Positions 15,704-23,493 of a stretch of 64,000 nt of DNA are shown in pieces. The position numbers and the translations under genes were made by a program. Source of the DNA: Gaiellasilicea sp963765705 (GTDB lineage: Bacteria > Actinomycetota > Thermoleophilia > Gaiellales > Gaiellaceae). The notes under the pieces are model-generated. The model worked only from the letters and a program-made list of their open reading frames with translations. It was not told the origin of the DNA and did not search any database. How positions within the stretch are numbered: the stretch's first letter is position 1; the number at the start of each line of letters is the position of its first letter. The stretch is taken from assembly GCA_963765705.1 (NCBI GenBank), contig CAVXXJ010000011.1, forward strand, positions 620,001 through 684,000, read 5' to 3'.

Positions 15704-17677
15704 CTAATCCGCCTGCGGAACGACCTGTTCCTCGACGGCCGGCTCGTCCTCCTGCGGAGGCAGCGGGCCCTTGTGAGACGGCTGCTTCAGCGAGGGCTTG
15801 GCCGGTACGTGCTTCGGCTTGTGCGGCGCCGACGCATCCGACAGGGCGCGGATCGCCGAGCGGAGCGTCGCGTACTGCTCACCGTCGAGCTGGTTCGCCA
15901 GTGCGTGCAGCTGCGCCTGAGCAGCACTCGTCTGGTGCCCCTGCGAGAACCGCTCGGCCTTGTCGACGAACTTGTCGATCTTCGCCAGCGTCGCGGCGTC
16001 GATCGCACCGCCTCGGACGCCCTGGTCGCGGTATGCCCGCACGAGCGCGTAGCTCGGCGCCCACGTGATCCGCGGCTGCAGCTGCGCGTTGAACTGCGTG
16101 AGCTGCGGCTCAGACGCGGCGGCGATCTCGTTCTCGGAGAGCGCGGCCGTCGGCGTCAGCCCGAAGGCGTCGAAGCCACGTGCGATCTCCGTCCCGTAGA
16201 TGAAGCCGTTGTACCAGTAGCCGGACCAGAAGCCCCCGGTGACGAGCGAGGTGGCACTGATCGGGCCGCGGTCGAAGAACGCGATCTCCTGCGGGTTCGC
16301 CGAGTCGGTGAAGTCGAACACCGAGACACCGCCCTGATACCAGGCCTGGGTCATGACGTCGCGGCCGGGCACCGGGACGAGCGAGCCGTTGTGCGCGACG
16401 CAGTTCTCCTGGCTCGTCTGCACGACGGGCAGCTTGTAGTAGCTGCGGAACACCATCTTGCGGTCGACGATGTCGAAGATCGCATTCGCGCCCCAGTTGG
16501 GCCGGTCGGTCGCGCGGCAGCGCGCGCCGGTGCCGCCGCCCCACTCGTCGGTGAAGATCACCTTCGTGCCGTCGTTGTTGAACGTCGCCGAGTGCCAGTA
16601 GGCGAAGTTGAAGTCGGTGACGTTGTCGATCCGGACCGGGTGCACCGGGTCGGAGATGTCGATCAGGATTCCGTCGCCCTGGCAGGCGCCTGCTGCCAGC
16701 CCGATCTCCGGGTAGGCGGTGATGTCGTGGCAGGCAACGCTCTGCGAGACGCTCTGGCCGCCGGGCGCCCGTGGGTCGCCCGCGGGATACGTCGGCTGCG
16801 TGCCCGACGTGTTCAGCCAGTTGAGCGCGCCCCGGATGCCATAGCGCGGATCGGGATGCGGCTCCTGCGTCGCGAAGTCGCCCTCGCACGCGCTCGAGCC
16901 GCACTTGCTCATCAGGCGCGGGTTGCTGACGATCGCGGCGGTCTGCGGCGCCGCGACCGGCACCTTGATCACGTCGATGCGGAAGTTCGCCGTCGTCGGA
17001 TCGGTGAGCGAGCTGTTGCCGTTGCAGCCGGCGAGCTCCGTGCCGGCGCGGATGCCGGCGGTGCCGGAGACGTAGACGTAGACGTTGGCGTTGTCGCTCG
17101 GGCTCGTGACGACCGTGTGCGTGTGCGAGCCGCGGCAGGTCTGCACCGCGGCGACCTGCACGGGCGCCGCGATGTTGCTGACGTCGAAGATGCGAACGCC
17201 GCGGAACCGTGTCGTCGGGGTAGCGGCGGGGGTCAGTGTGCAGTCCATCTTCCCGCGGGTCTCCTCGACCGACATGAAGAGCAGGTTGCCCCACACCGAC
17301 ATGTCTCCCTGGCCGCCCGGGCACACGACTGACGTCTTGAGCGTCGGGGCGGCGGGATTCGTGAGGTCGTAGATGTTGAACCCGTGGAAGCTGCCGGCGA
17401 ACGCGTACTTGCCGCTGAAGGCGATGTCCGAGTTGGCGAAGCTGAGCGAGCCGATGCTGGCGGGGTTGAAGAAGCCCGGCGGGCGGTCGTTGTGCGCGAG
17501 CAGCTCCATGCCGCTGTTCGCAGAGCCGGCGTCCAGCCAGCCGGCGGTGAGACCGAGCCGCGGATCCACGTCCGCGCGTGCCGCCGCAGGCACGAGAGCG
17601 ACCAGGACGAGCGCGACCCCGAGCGCGATCCCGATCAGAGAACGATTGCGACGGCGTGAGCCGCGTGAAGCGGTCAT
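15704..17677 (-). CDS. secreted LVIVD-repeat beta-propeller protein
   Basis: The 657-aa precursor has a twin-arginine-like or Sec signal peptide (RRRNRSLIGIALGVALVLVA, ending ARA). The mature chain contains LVIVD-type blade motifs: GFNIYDLTNPAAP, GVRIFDVSNIAAP, ILIDISDPVHPVRI and GVSVFDFTDSANPQEIAFF, which predict an extracellular propeller. The last 130 residues are helical and proline/lysine-rich (LAKIDKFVDKAERFSQGH, KHVPAKPSLKQPSHKG). A strong ribosome site precedes ATG 17677. It is divergent from a DUF305 lipoprotein; these two families often occur side by side in actinobacteria. Confidence 0.85.
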   Translation of the reverse strand: MTASRGSRRRNRSLIGIALGVALVLVALVPAAARADVDPRLGLTAGWLDAGSANSGMELLAHNDRPPGFFNPASIGSLSFANSDIAFSGKYAFAGSFHGFNIYDLTNPAAPTLKTSVVCPGGQGDMSVWGNLLFMSVEETRGKMDCTLTPAATPTTRFRGVRIFDVSNIAAPVQVAAVQTCRGSHTHTVVTSPSDNANVYVYVSGTAGIRAGTELAGCNGNSSLTDPTTANFRIDVIKVPVAAPQTAAIVSNPRLMSKCGSSACEGDFATQEPHPDPRYGIRGALNWLNTSGTQPTYPAGDPRAPGGQSVSQSVACHDITAYPEIGLAAGACQGDGILIDISDPVHPVRIDNVTDFNFAYWHSATFNNDGTKVIFTDEWGGGTGARCRATDRPNWGANAIFDIVDRKMVFRSYYKLPVVQTSQENCVAHNGSLVPVPGRDVMTQAWYQGGVSVFDFTDSANPQEIAFFDRGPISATSLVTGGFWSGYWYNGFIYGTEIARGFDAFGLTPTAALSENEIAAASEPQLTQFNAQLQPRITWAPSYALVRAYRDQGVRGGAIDAATLAKIDKFVDKAERFSQGHQTSAAQAQLHALANQLDGEQYATLRSAIRALSDASAPHKPKHVPAKPSLKQPSHKGPLPPQEDEPAVEEQVVPQAD

Positions 17678-17723
17678 TGACTCCTCCTGTTTTCCCCCGA
17701 CGGACGACCGGATCAGGCGATCC

Positions 17724-17729
17724 TATACT
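17724..17729 (+). promoter_or_regulatory. candidate -10 hexamer (TATACT) for the DUF305 gene
   Basis: TATACT ends 8 nt before ATG 17738. GAGG within the gap could also serve as a weak ribosome site, so a very short leader is possible. Confidence 0.4.
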
Positions 17730-17737
17730 GAGGTTCG

Positions 17738-18430
17738 ATGGTGCTCAAGGCCCAGTCCGGACGCCTTCCTGCCTGGCGCCGCGGCCCGGTAGTGCTCGGC
17801 ATCGTGCTGCTCCTCGCAGGCTGCGGGGACAAGTCCGCGGATCCTGCGACCGAGACGGCGCCGAACATCGTCCAGCCGGGCGCACCCGGTCAGGGAAGCA
17901 AGACCCTCTCGGCAGAGGAGCTTTCGGAGCTCGAGGTGCCGACCTTCGTCGACGCCGACGTCCTCTTCATGCAGGGCATGATCCTGCACCACGCGCAGGC
18001 GCTGCGGATGACCGCGCTGGTGCCGAAGCGCGCCGCCGGCGGTGAGATCCCACTGCTCGCCGAGCGGATGGACATCTCACAGAAGAGCGAGATCGAGCAG
18101 ATGCAGCGCTGGCTGAGGCAGCGCGGGCAGTCCGTGCCCGCCCTCACCGGCGGGCACCAGCACGCCCACGGCTCGGGCGGGAAGCTGATGCCGGGCATGC
18201 TCACCGAGCAGCAGTTGACCAGGCTGGGCGATGCCCGCGGGAAGGCGTTCAACAAGCTCTTCCTGACGTCCATGATCCACCACCACCAGGGCGCGCTGGT
18301 CATGGTGCAGAACCTCTACGCCGCGAACGGCGGCGCCGAGCCGGAGAGCGACGCCTTCGCACGGCACGTCGACGCCGACCAGCAGATCGAGATTGCCCGG
18401 ATGCAGCAACTCCTCGCGGAGTTGCGTTAG
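17738..18430 (+). CDS. DUF305 lipoprotein
   Basis: The 230-aa precursor has a lipobox LLAGC (Cys near residue 28). The mature part is two copies of the DUF305 four-helix half: FVDADVLFMQGMILHHAQAL and KLFLTSMIHHHQGALVMVQN, each with the His-rich MI-HHxxAL motif, and closing helices EIARMQQLLAE. The fold is ferritin-like and the His/Met residues are thought to bind metal, often copper or silver. GGHQHAHGSGG between the halves is a further His cluster. It is divergent from the LVIVD propeller gene. Confidence 0.9.
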   Translation: MVLKAQSGRLPAWRRGPVVLGIVLLLAGCGDKSADPATETAPNIVQPGAPGQGSKTLSAEELSELEVPTFVDADVLFMQGMILHHAQALRMTALVPKRAAGGEIPLLAERMDISQKSEIEQMQRWLRQRGQSVPALTGGHQHAHGSGGKLMPGMLTEQQLTRLGDARGKAFNKLFLTSMIHHHQGALVMVQNLYAANGGAEPESDAFARHVDADQQIEIARMQQLLAELR

Positions 18431-18432
18431 AT

Positions 18433-18813
18433 CTAGGTGTTGCGCGCCGCGAGCGCCGCGAGCAGCTCCTGATGCCGGCGCTCCTCGTCGGGCATGCCCT
18501 CCTCGATCGGCTCCTTGCGCCGCCGCTCCAGCATCGCCTGCACCGGCTTGACGACGAAGAAGAACACCGCGGCGCCGATCGCGACGAACTGGATCACGTC
18601 GGTGATGAACGCGCCGTAACGGAACACCGCGTCGTTGATCGTGAAGGTGAGCCCGCTGAAGTCCGGCTTCCCGATGATCATCGCCACGATCGGCATGACG
18701 AGGTTGTCGACCAGCGAGTTGATCACCGCCGCGAACGCGACTCCCATGACGAACGCGACCGCGAGCTCGATGATGTTGCCCCGAAACAGGAAGTTCTTGA
18801 GTTCCTCGAGCAT
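18433..18813 (-). CDS. mscL: large-conductance mechanosensitive channel
   Basis: The 126-aa protein matches MscL throughout: N-terminal amphipathic helix (LEELKNFLFRGNIIELAVAF), TM1 with the small-residue gate VMGVAFAAVINSLVDNLVMP, a periplasmic loop of about 30 residues, TM2 (AIGAAVFFFVVKPVQAM) and the charged cytoplasmic helix (EERRHQELLAAL). It forms a pentameric channel that opens under membrane tension on osmotic downshock. GGGAGG lies just before ATG 18813. It is convergent with the DUF305 gene, with only 2 bp between stops. Confidence 0.97.
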   Translation of the reverse strand: MLEELKNFLFRGNIIELAVAFVMGVAFAAVINSLVDNLVMPIVAMIIGKPDFSGLTFTINDAVFRYGAFITDVIQFVAIGAAVFFFVVKPVQAMLERRRKEPIEEGMPDEERRHQELLAALAARNT

Positions 18814-18912
18814 TGCTCCTCCCTTGGACGACTGCGCTTTGTGCGAACCCTCTCATTCGGCGTCAGGGGAAGTAGCCGCGCCCGTCGAGATTCGATCGCG
18901 GTGCGTGCGGCA

Positions 18913-18918
18913 TACGAT
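18913..18918 (+). promoter_or_regulatory. candidate leaderless -10 hexamer (TACGAT)
   Basis: TACGAT is 6 nt (CTGAGC) before GTG 18925. It is conserved in the related chimera at 14522. Confidence 0.42.
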
Positions 18919-18924
18919 CTGAGC

Positions 18925-19266
18925 GTGAACGAGCTCGTCAAGCTGCTGGCCACACGTCGCGACGCACGCGTCGCCGTCATCGGCCCGCAGGACGTCGTCT
19001 CGAAGTACATCGGCGAGACGGAGAAGAACCTCAGCCGGGTGTTCGACTCGGCTGAGCGCGCCGGCGCGATCCTCTTCTTCGACGAGAGCGACGACCTCTT
19101 CGGCAAGCGCGCGGAGATCGAGCAGCACGACGGTCCGGTCGTGCTCGGCGTCCGCTCGATCGACTCCATCCCGCCGGAGCTGCGGGCGAACCTCGTCGTC
19201 GTCCGCGCGCCGCGAGGCGTTTGGTGGCAGCGCCTGCTGCGCGTCGGTTCTCCTGTTTCGAAATGA
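18925..19266 (+). CDS. truncated AAA+ ATPase fragment lacking Walker A
   Basis: The 113-aa product begins at GTG 18925. Residues 24-55 (DVVSKYIGETEKNLSRVFDS, then GAILFFDESDDLFGKRAE) are the region between Walker A and the second region of homology of FtsH/ClpX-like AAA+ proteins, including Walker B with DESD for the usual DEAD. Walker A is absent: VAVIGP runs straight into QDVVSKYIGETEKN, as if about 30 residues were deleted. A partial strand (PPELRANLVVVRAPRG) follows. ATP hydrolysis is therefore unlikely. It could be a decaying gene or a small non-catalytic relative; a second copy at 14535 is clearly broken. Confidence 0.6.
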   Translation: MNELVKLLATRRDARVAVIGPQDVVSKYIGETEKNLSRVFDSAERAGAILFFDESDDLFGKRAEIEQHDGPVVLGVRSIDSIPPELRANLVVVRAPRGVWWQRLLRVGSPVSK

Positions 19267-19335
19267 CCTCGCCGGGGATCCCGGGTTATCTGAGGGCGCG
19301 TCCTCCGGGCATTCCACAACGTAAGGAGGACACTC

Positions 19336-19659
19336 GTGAGCACCACCTGGATCGTCGTATTGATCGTCGTCGGGCTCCTCGTCGTCGCAGGAGTGGTTAT
19401 CGCTGCTCGCAAGCGGCGCGAGGCCCAGCTCGACGAGCGGCGCGCCGAGGCGCGCGACCACCGAGAAGACGCAGAAGCGACCGCCCGCAAGGCGGAGCAG
19501 GCTCGCCTCCAGGCGGAGGAGCAGGCCGATCGCGCACGCAAGCAGCAGGAGGCCGCGGAGGATCTTCGCCGCCGCGCGGACGAGGTCGACCCCGACGTCG
19601 ACGTCGACGACACCGCCGACGAGACCGTCGACGAGCCCGAGGAAGCGCGTCGCCGGTGA
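19336..19659 (+). CDS. membrane-anchored coiled-coil protein
   Basis: The 107-aa protein has one N-terminal membrane helix (TWIVVLIVVGLLVVAGVVI) followed by a long charged helix with coiled-coil character (KAEQARLQAEEQADRARKQQ) and an acidic tail. This build is common in actinobacteria and has no known function. It begins with GTG behind an AAGGAGG ribosome site and overlaps corA by 4 bp, so it may accompany the transporter. Confidence 0.75.
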   Translation: MSTTWIVVLIVVGLLVVAGVVIAARKRREAQLDERRAEARDHREDAEATARKAEQARLQAEEQADRARKQQEAAEDLRRRADEVDPDVDVDDTADETVDEPEEARRR

Positions 19660-20621
19660 GCGACGCGATCCTCTTCGACCGCGACAAAGTCCAGCGTCTG
19701 GACGACATCGCCGACCGCCCGCGCCGCCTCAGCGGCTCGAAGCTGCTCTGGGTCGACATCGATCGCGAGTCGGAGGAGAGTGCCGACCGTGTCGCAGAGG
19801 CGTTCGGCCTCGACACCAACACGCGCGATTGCCTGGCGGACTCGAAGGAACGCGCGACCTTCTGCGACCACGGCCGCTACATCCACGTCACCACGTACGC
19901 GCCGAATTCGGAGGAGGAAGGAAAGCTGATCGGGCTCGAGTGCGTGGTCGGCGAGAACTGGGTCGTGACAGCGCACGACGAGCCGATACCCGTGCTCGAA
20001 GAGTTCGCCGAGCGAGTGTCCGGCTCGGGCGACACCGGCTCGCTCGACGGGCCCGGGTTCCTGGCGGCGCTGCTCGAGTGGGTGCTCGGCTCATACTCAG
20101 CGGCGTTCGAGCGGATCGAGCAGCGGCTGGAGGAGTTCGACATCCAGGCGATGCGCGGCGAGGGCGACGCCGGCGAGGAGAAGGACATCGAACGCCTGAT
20201 CGAAATGCGGCAGCAGGTCGGGAACCTTCGTCGCGCCCTCGCAGCTCACCGTTCCGCACTCGTCGCGCTCACCCACCCGGAGCTGGAAGCCCTGGGCGAC
20301 CACAAGTCCGGCCGGCAGTTTCAGTCGCTGCTGGAGCGCTTCGAGTCGACCGTGCAGGAGGCGCGCGACGCGCGCGAGGCGATCGTCGGCTCCTTCGACG
20401 TCCTGATCGCCCGCGGCGGGCATCGGACGAACGAGATCATGAAGGTGCTGACGCTCACCTCCGTGATCCTGCTGCCGGGCGCGCTGATCGCCGGCGTGAT
20501 GGGCATGAACTTCAAGGTCGGGCTGTTCGACGAGCCGGTGCTGTTCTGGGTCGTGCTCGGCCTGATCGCTCTGATCGCACCGATCACGATCGGCTTCGCC
20601 AAGCGCTGGGACTGGATCTGA
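19656..20621 (+). CDS. corA: CorA-family divalent metal transporter
   Basis: The 321-aa protein has a cytoplasmic N-terminal domain of about 255 residues (KLLWVDIDRE, VVGENWVVTAHDEPIP), a long stalk helix, then two membrane helices with the signature GMN in GALIAGVMGMNFKVG and a short C-terminal tail. CorA-type pentamers import Mg2+, and some export Zn2+. The start is GTG 19656 overlapping the previous stop. The membrane-anchored coiled-coil protein encoded upstream may assist or simply be cotranscribed. Confidence 0.92.
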   Translation: MSDAILFDRDKVQRLDDIADRPRRLSGSKLLWVDIDRESEESADRVAEAFGLDTNTRDCLADSKERATFCDHGRYIHVTTYAPNSEEEGKLIGLECVVGENWVVTAHDEPIPVLEEFAERVSGSGDTGSLDGPGFLAALLEWVLGSYSAAFERIEQRLEEFDIQAMRGEGDAGEEKDIERLIEMRQQVGNLRRALAAHRSALVALTHPELEALGDHKSGRQFQSLLERFESTVQEARDAREAIVGSFDVLIARGGHRTNEIMKVLTLTSVILLPGALIAGVMGMNFKVGLFDEPVLFWVVLGLIALIAPITIGFAKRWDWI

Positions 20622-20624
20622 GGC

Positions 20625-20981
20625 CTAGACGTCGTTCTGCGGCGTCGGAGCCTGTCGGCTGCGCGGGTCGAGGTGCTCGACGTACTCGCCGGCCTCGCCC
20701 GTCTTGACGACGACCCAGTAGGTCTCTTCCTGGACGACCAGCTTCTCGACCTCCGGGGTGTAGTGGAGCGGCAGCACGACGAACTTCCTCGGATCCGCGC
20801 GGATCGACTCGTAGGTCGCGATCGAGAGGCTGACGCGGAAGGTGCAGTCCGGATTCGCGCACTCGCAGAGGAACTCGTACGGGACCTCCGGGCCGAGGTG
20901 GTGCGCCATCGCCTCGATCCGCTCGTTCACGTCCCGGAAGAGCGACTCGTTCTGTGCCAACCGCTGCTCGCGTGCATCCAT
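20625..20981 (-). CDS. conserved hypothetical protein with Cys-rich motif
   Basis: The 118-aa protein has an N-terminal helix (NESLFRDVNERIEAMAHHLG), then EFLCECANPDCTFRVSLSIA with three closely spaced cysteines that could bind zinc, and the C-terminal stretch YWVVVKTGEAGEYVEHLDPR. I recognise this FLCECG...DC...EYV..LDPR pattern as a recurrent small protein of Thermoleophilia-type actinobacteria, with no assigned function. GAAGG lies about 8 nt before ATG 20981. It is convergent with corA, stops 3 bp apart. Confidence 0.68.
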   Translation of the reverse strand: MDAREQRLAQNESLFRDVNERIEAMAHHLGPEVPYEFLCECANPDCTFRVSLSIATYESIRADPRKFVVLPLHYTPEVEKLVVQEETYWVVVKTGEAGEYVEHLDPRSRQAPTPQNDV

Positions 20982-21016
20982 GTTGGACCTTCAACGATCC
21001 TGCGGCGGGATTCGTT

Positions 21017-21517
21017 TCAGCAGAGCTGCTCGAGCCGACCGGTATCGACGTCGTACAGGAACCCACCCACCCGCAGCCGCGAGAGGTACGGCCACGAGCG
21101 CACGCGCTGGACGTCGGCGCGGACCGTCGCCTCCTGGTCGTCGGTGACGAGGAAGGCGAGACTGCGGGTGTCGGGGCCGCCGGCCTCGTCCAGGGCCGCG
21201 TGGATGTCGTCCTCGTCGCCCGATCCCATCCGGCACTTCGTGTGGGCGACGACCATCGCGCGGTCGACGCCGAGCAGGTACGACGCGAGCACGAGCGTGC
21301 GGAGCACGTCGTCGGTGACGCGGGCCCCGGCGTTGCGCAGGATCTTCGCGTCGCCTGGCGCGAGGCCGAGCATCTGCAGCGGCTCGATCCGCGAGTCCAT
21401 GCACGTCAGCACGGCGAGGCCCTTGGCGGCGCGTGGCTCGAGCCCCGTCAGCCGGAACTCGTCCGCGTACGCCGCGTTGGCGTCGAGCACGTCGGCGAAG
21501 GTCTGGTCGGCGGCCAT
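21017..21517 (-). CDS. beta-class carbonic anhydrase
   Basis: The 166-aa enzyme interconverts CO2 and bicarbonate using zinc. Ligands are Cys39 (TCMDSR, with Asp41 and Arg43), His92 and Cys95 (VVAHTKCRM), the standard beta-CA set. The length and spacing match the short, actinobacterial type related to Rv1284. TACGAT (21524-21529) lies six nt before ATG 21517. Confidence 0.93.
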   Translation of the reverse strand: MAADQTFADVLDANAAYADEFRLTGLEPRAAKGLAVLTCMDSRIEPLQMLGLAPGDAKILRNAGARVTDDVLRTLVLASYLLGVDRAMVVAHTKCRMGSGDEDDIHAALDEAGGPDTRSLAFLVTDDQEATVRADVQRVRSWPYLSRLRVGGFLYDVDTGRLEQLC

Positions 21518-21523
21518 CGACGC

Positions 21524-21529
21524 ATCGTA
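21524..21529 (-). promoter_or_regulatory. candidate leaderless -10 hexamer (TACGAT) for carbonic anhydrase
   Basis: Read on the minus strand, TACGAT is followed by GCGTCG and ATG 21517; no ribosome site is present. Confidence 0.42.
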
Positions 21530-21551
21530 GAGACCGCGCCTGCGAGACCGT

Positions 21552-22985
21552 CTAGCGTGGCTTCTTGGGCATCGGTTCGCCGACGTCCTTCAGCTGTCCG
21601 GGCGGGGTCGCGGCCTGTCCGGGCGGGGTCGCGGCTTGTCCGGGTGGAGCCACGGCCTGTCCCGGCGGAGTCGCGGCTTGTCCAGGTGGAGTCGCGGCCT
21701 GTCCCGGTGCAGTTGCGCTCTTGCCGCGGACCGGCTCTGCCTTGGCGACGCGGGTCGGCTTCGGCGTCGCCTTTCGCGTCGGCGCCGCTTTCGCCTGGCC
21801 TGGCGCAGCGGCGGTCTTGCCGGCGCTATTGCCCTTCTGCGGCACCACGGTCTTCGTACGGCCGGGCGCCGTGGCGCTGTTGCCTCTCGACGATGTCGCA
21901 TTCGTCGTGGTCTTCGTCTGTCCGGGCGCCGTTGCGCTGCGGCCTCTCAGCGGAGCCTTGGCGCGCACCGGCGCCGCCTTGACGCGAGCGGGCATGTCGC
22001 CGGTCGGCGGCGTCAGGTTCGCGACCACGAGGTCGTCGCGCACGATCGCCGGCTGCGCGACCGGAACGGCCGCAGCGGGCGCTGCCTTTGCGGGGCGCTC
22101 GGGAGTCGCGGGACCGCGGACGACCTTCACGCCCTCGTAGCCGGCGCCGCCGGCCACGGCAACCGCAGCGAGGCCGACTGCGATCTTCGCGGCAACAGCA
22201 CCCCCGCCGACGCCGGCGGCCGTGCCTGCCGCGGTTCCTGCGCCAATCGTCGGCAGGCCGACCGCAGCGGACGCGCTCGGCGCGCCCTTGAACAAGGTCA
22301 GCGAGAATGGCAGCGGCAGGAGTGCGAGCCCCTTGAACGCCCGGCGGCGCTTCATCCCGATCGAGGCGACGCGGGCGCAGTTCGGGCACTCCTCCAGGTG
22401 CGCGATCAGACGCCTGCGCTCCTTGCGGCCGAGGCGGCCGTCCGAGTGCTGGGAGAGCGCGAGCTCGGCGCGGTCGCAGGTGACGAGGTTCTCGAGCTCC
22501 TCGGCGAGCGACCGGCGGGCGCGGAAGACCAGCGTCTCGAGCGCCGTCACCGACGTGCCGAGGATCGACGCGATCTCCTTGTACGAACGACCCTCCAGCT
22601 CGCGCAGGACGAGGGCCTCGCGCTGCGTCTCCGGGATCCGCTGCAGCGCTCGGACGAGATCCTCGATCGATGGCCCGTCGTCGTCGGCCTCGAGCGTGGG
22701 GACATCGCGATCGAGTGCGACCTGGTGCGGCCGCGCCTGTTGCTGGCGGAAGCGTTGGCGGATCAGGTTGTGCGCGATCGTGATCAGCCAGTTCGCGGGC
22801 TTGCGCGGCCGCTCGCCGCGCTCGAGCGCCCGCAGGGCGTTTACGAACGTCGTCTGGGTCACGTCCTCGGCATCCGCGCGGTTGCCCAGGACGGCGTAGA
22901 CGTAGCGATAGATCTCGGCTGCGTGCGCGCGGTACAGCTCGTCAAGCTCGCGCGCCGCCTGAGCGCCGGGTTCGGTCGTGGCCAT
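21552..22985 (-). CDS. ECF sigma factor fused to zinc-finger, membrane segment and repeat tail
   Basis: The 477-aa protein begins with sigma2 (YRAHAAEIYRYVYAVLGNRA, DAEDVTQTTFVNALRAL) and sigma4 (RIPETQREALVLRELEGRSY, GTSVTALETLVFRARRSL), reaching about residue 165. A zinc-finger of anti-sigma type follows, with Cys in LVTCDRAE and HLEECPNC (H-x3-C-x2-C). A hydrophobic segment lies near residues 255-285 (AAKIAVGLAAVAVAGGAGYE). The last 180 residues are Ala/Pro-rich, with SATAPGQ motifs and tandem AATPPGQ repeats. A sigma factor joined to its own membrane-bound inhibitor is the simplest reading. I start at ATG 22985; a GTG is immediately upstream. Confidence 0.85.
   Translation of the reverse strand: MATTEPGAQAARELDELYRAHAAEIYRYVYAVLGNRADAEDVTQTTFVNALRALERGERPRKPANWLITIAHNLIRQRFRQQQARPHQVALDRDVPTLEADDDGPSIEDLVRALQRIPETQREALVLRELEGRSYKEIASILGTSVTALETLVFRARRSLAEELENLVTCDRAELALSQHSDGRLGRKERRRLIAHLEECPNCARVASIGMKRRRAFKGLALLPLPFSLTLFKGAPSASAAVGLPTIGAGTAAGTAAGVGGGAVAAKIAVGLAAVAVAGGAGYEGVKVVRGPATPERPAKAAPAAAVPVAQPAIVRDDLVVANLTPPTGDMPARVKAAPVRAKAPLRGRSATAPGQTKTTTNATSSRGNSATAPGRTKTVVPQKGNSAGKTAAAPGQAKAAPTRKATPKPTRVAKAEPVRGKSATAPGQAATPPGQAATPPGQAVAPPGQAATPPGQAATPPGQLKDVGEPMPKKPR
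21594..21719 (-). repeat. 21-bp tandem repeats coding for AATPPGQ units
   Basis: Six consecutive 21-bp units start at 21594, 21615, 21636, 21657, 21678 and 21699. The first two are identical and the others differ by a few bases. They encode the C-terminal repeat tail of the sigma-factor fusion. Confidence 0.9.
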
Positions 22986-23126
22986 CACTCTCTAGATACC
23001 CCAACCCACCCCGCTCTCACTGAATCGCACAAAGTCCTTACATCTGAGCGCGCAAGGTGAGGGCCGGCGCGCATCTACTCGGTCACGGCCAAGCGCGGTG
23101 AGCTGGCGGCACGCGCTGGTCGACGG

Positions 23127-23146
23127 GGCCGGGCGCGAGCCCGGCC
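23127..23146 (-). terminator. 8-bp GC hairpin after the cupin gene
   Basis: GGCCGGGC (23127-23134) pairs with GCCCGGCC (23139-23146) around a GCGA tetraloop, just downstream of the cupin stop codon at 23155. It probably ends the operon 27400-23155. Confidence 0.6.
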
Positions 23147-23154
23147 TCAATTCG

Positions 23155-23493
23155 TCAGCTCCCTTCGATCAGGTGATGCTCGACCATCAGCGTCGTCATC
23201 TCCGTCGCCTCCGTCCAGAGGCGGTGCATCGCGCCGGTGGGCCAGCGAACCGACTCCCCCGCACTGAACGGAAACCGCTCGTCGCCGACGCTGACGAAGC
23301 CCTGTCCCTCGAGACAGACGACGTCGATGTCCATCGGCGCAGCGTGCTCGTGAATCGTCCCGTCGGGCGCGAACCGGAGCAGCGCGAGAATGAGCGTCGG
23401 CGAGCGGAGCAGCACTTTGCCCTCGACGCCGACGCAGCCCTCGTAGGGCAGCGGCGACCAGTCGGGTCGCGGGATCGGAGCCGGACCGCTCAG
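23155..23493 (-). CDS. cupin-domain protein
   Basis: About 112 aa with a single cupin barrel: TIHEHAAPMDIDVVCLEGQG supplies the first metal-binding histidines and Asp/Glu, and FPFSAGESVRWPTGAMHRLW supplies the second motif. Such small cupins bind a metal and act as isomerases, dioxygenases or sensors; the role here is unknown. There is no ATG, GTG or TTG in frame in a sensible place. The most upstream start keeping the conserved WSPLPYEGCVGVEGK block is a CTG at 23493 overlapping the previous stop (CTGA); GTG 23415 would cut that block. The start is therefore uncertain. Confidence 0.7.
   Translation of the reverse strand: MSGPAPIPRPDWSPLPYEGCVGVEGKVLLRSPTLILALLRFAPDGTIHEHAAPMDIDVVCLEGQGFVSVGDERFPFSAGESVRWPTGAMHRLWTEATEMTTLMVEHHLIEGS

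Noticed and set aside
21594..21719. Regular repeats considered as a CRISPR-like array
   Set aside because: Units are contiguous without spacers, in frame, and encode a protein repeat.
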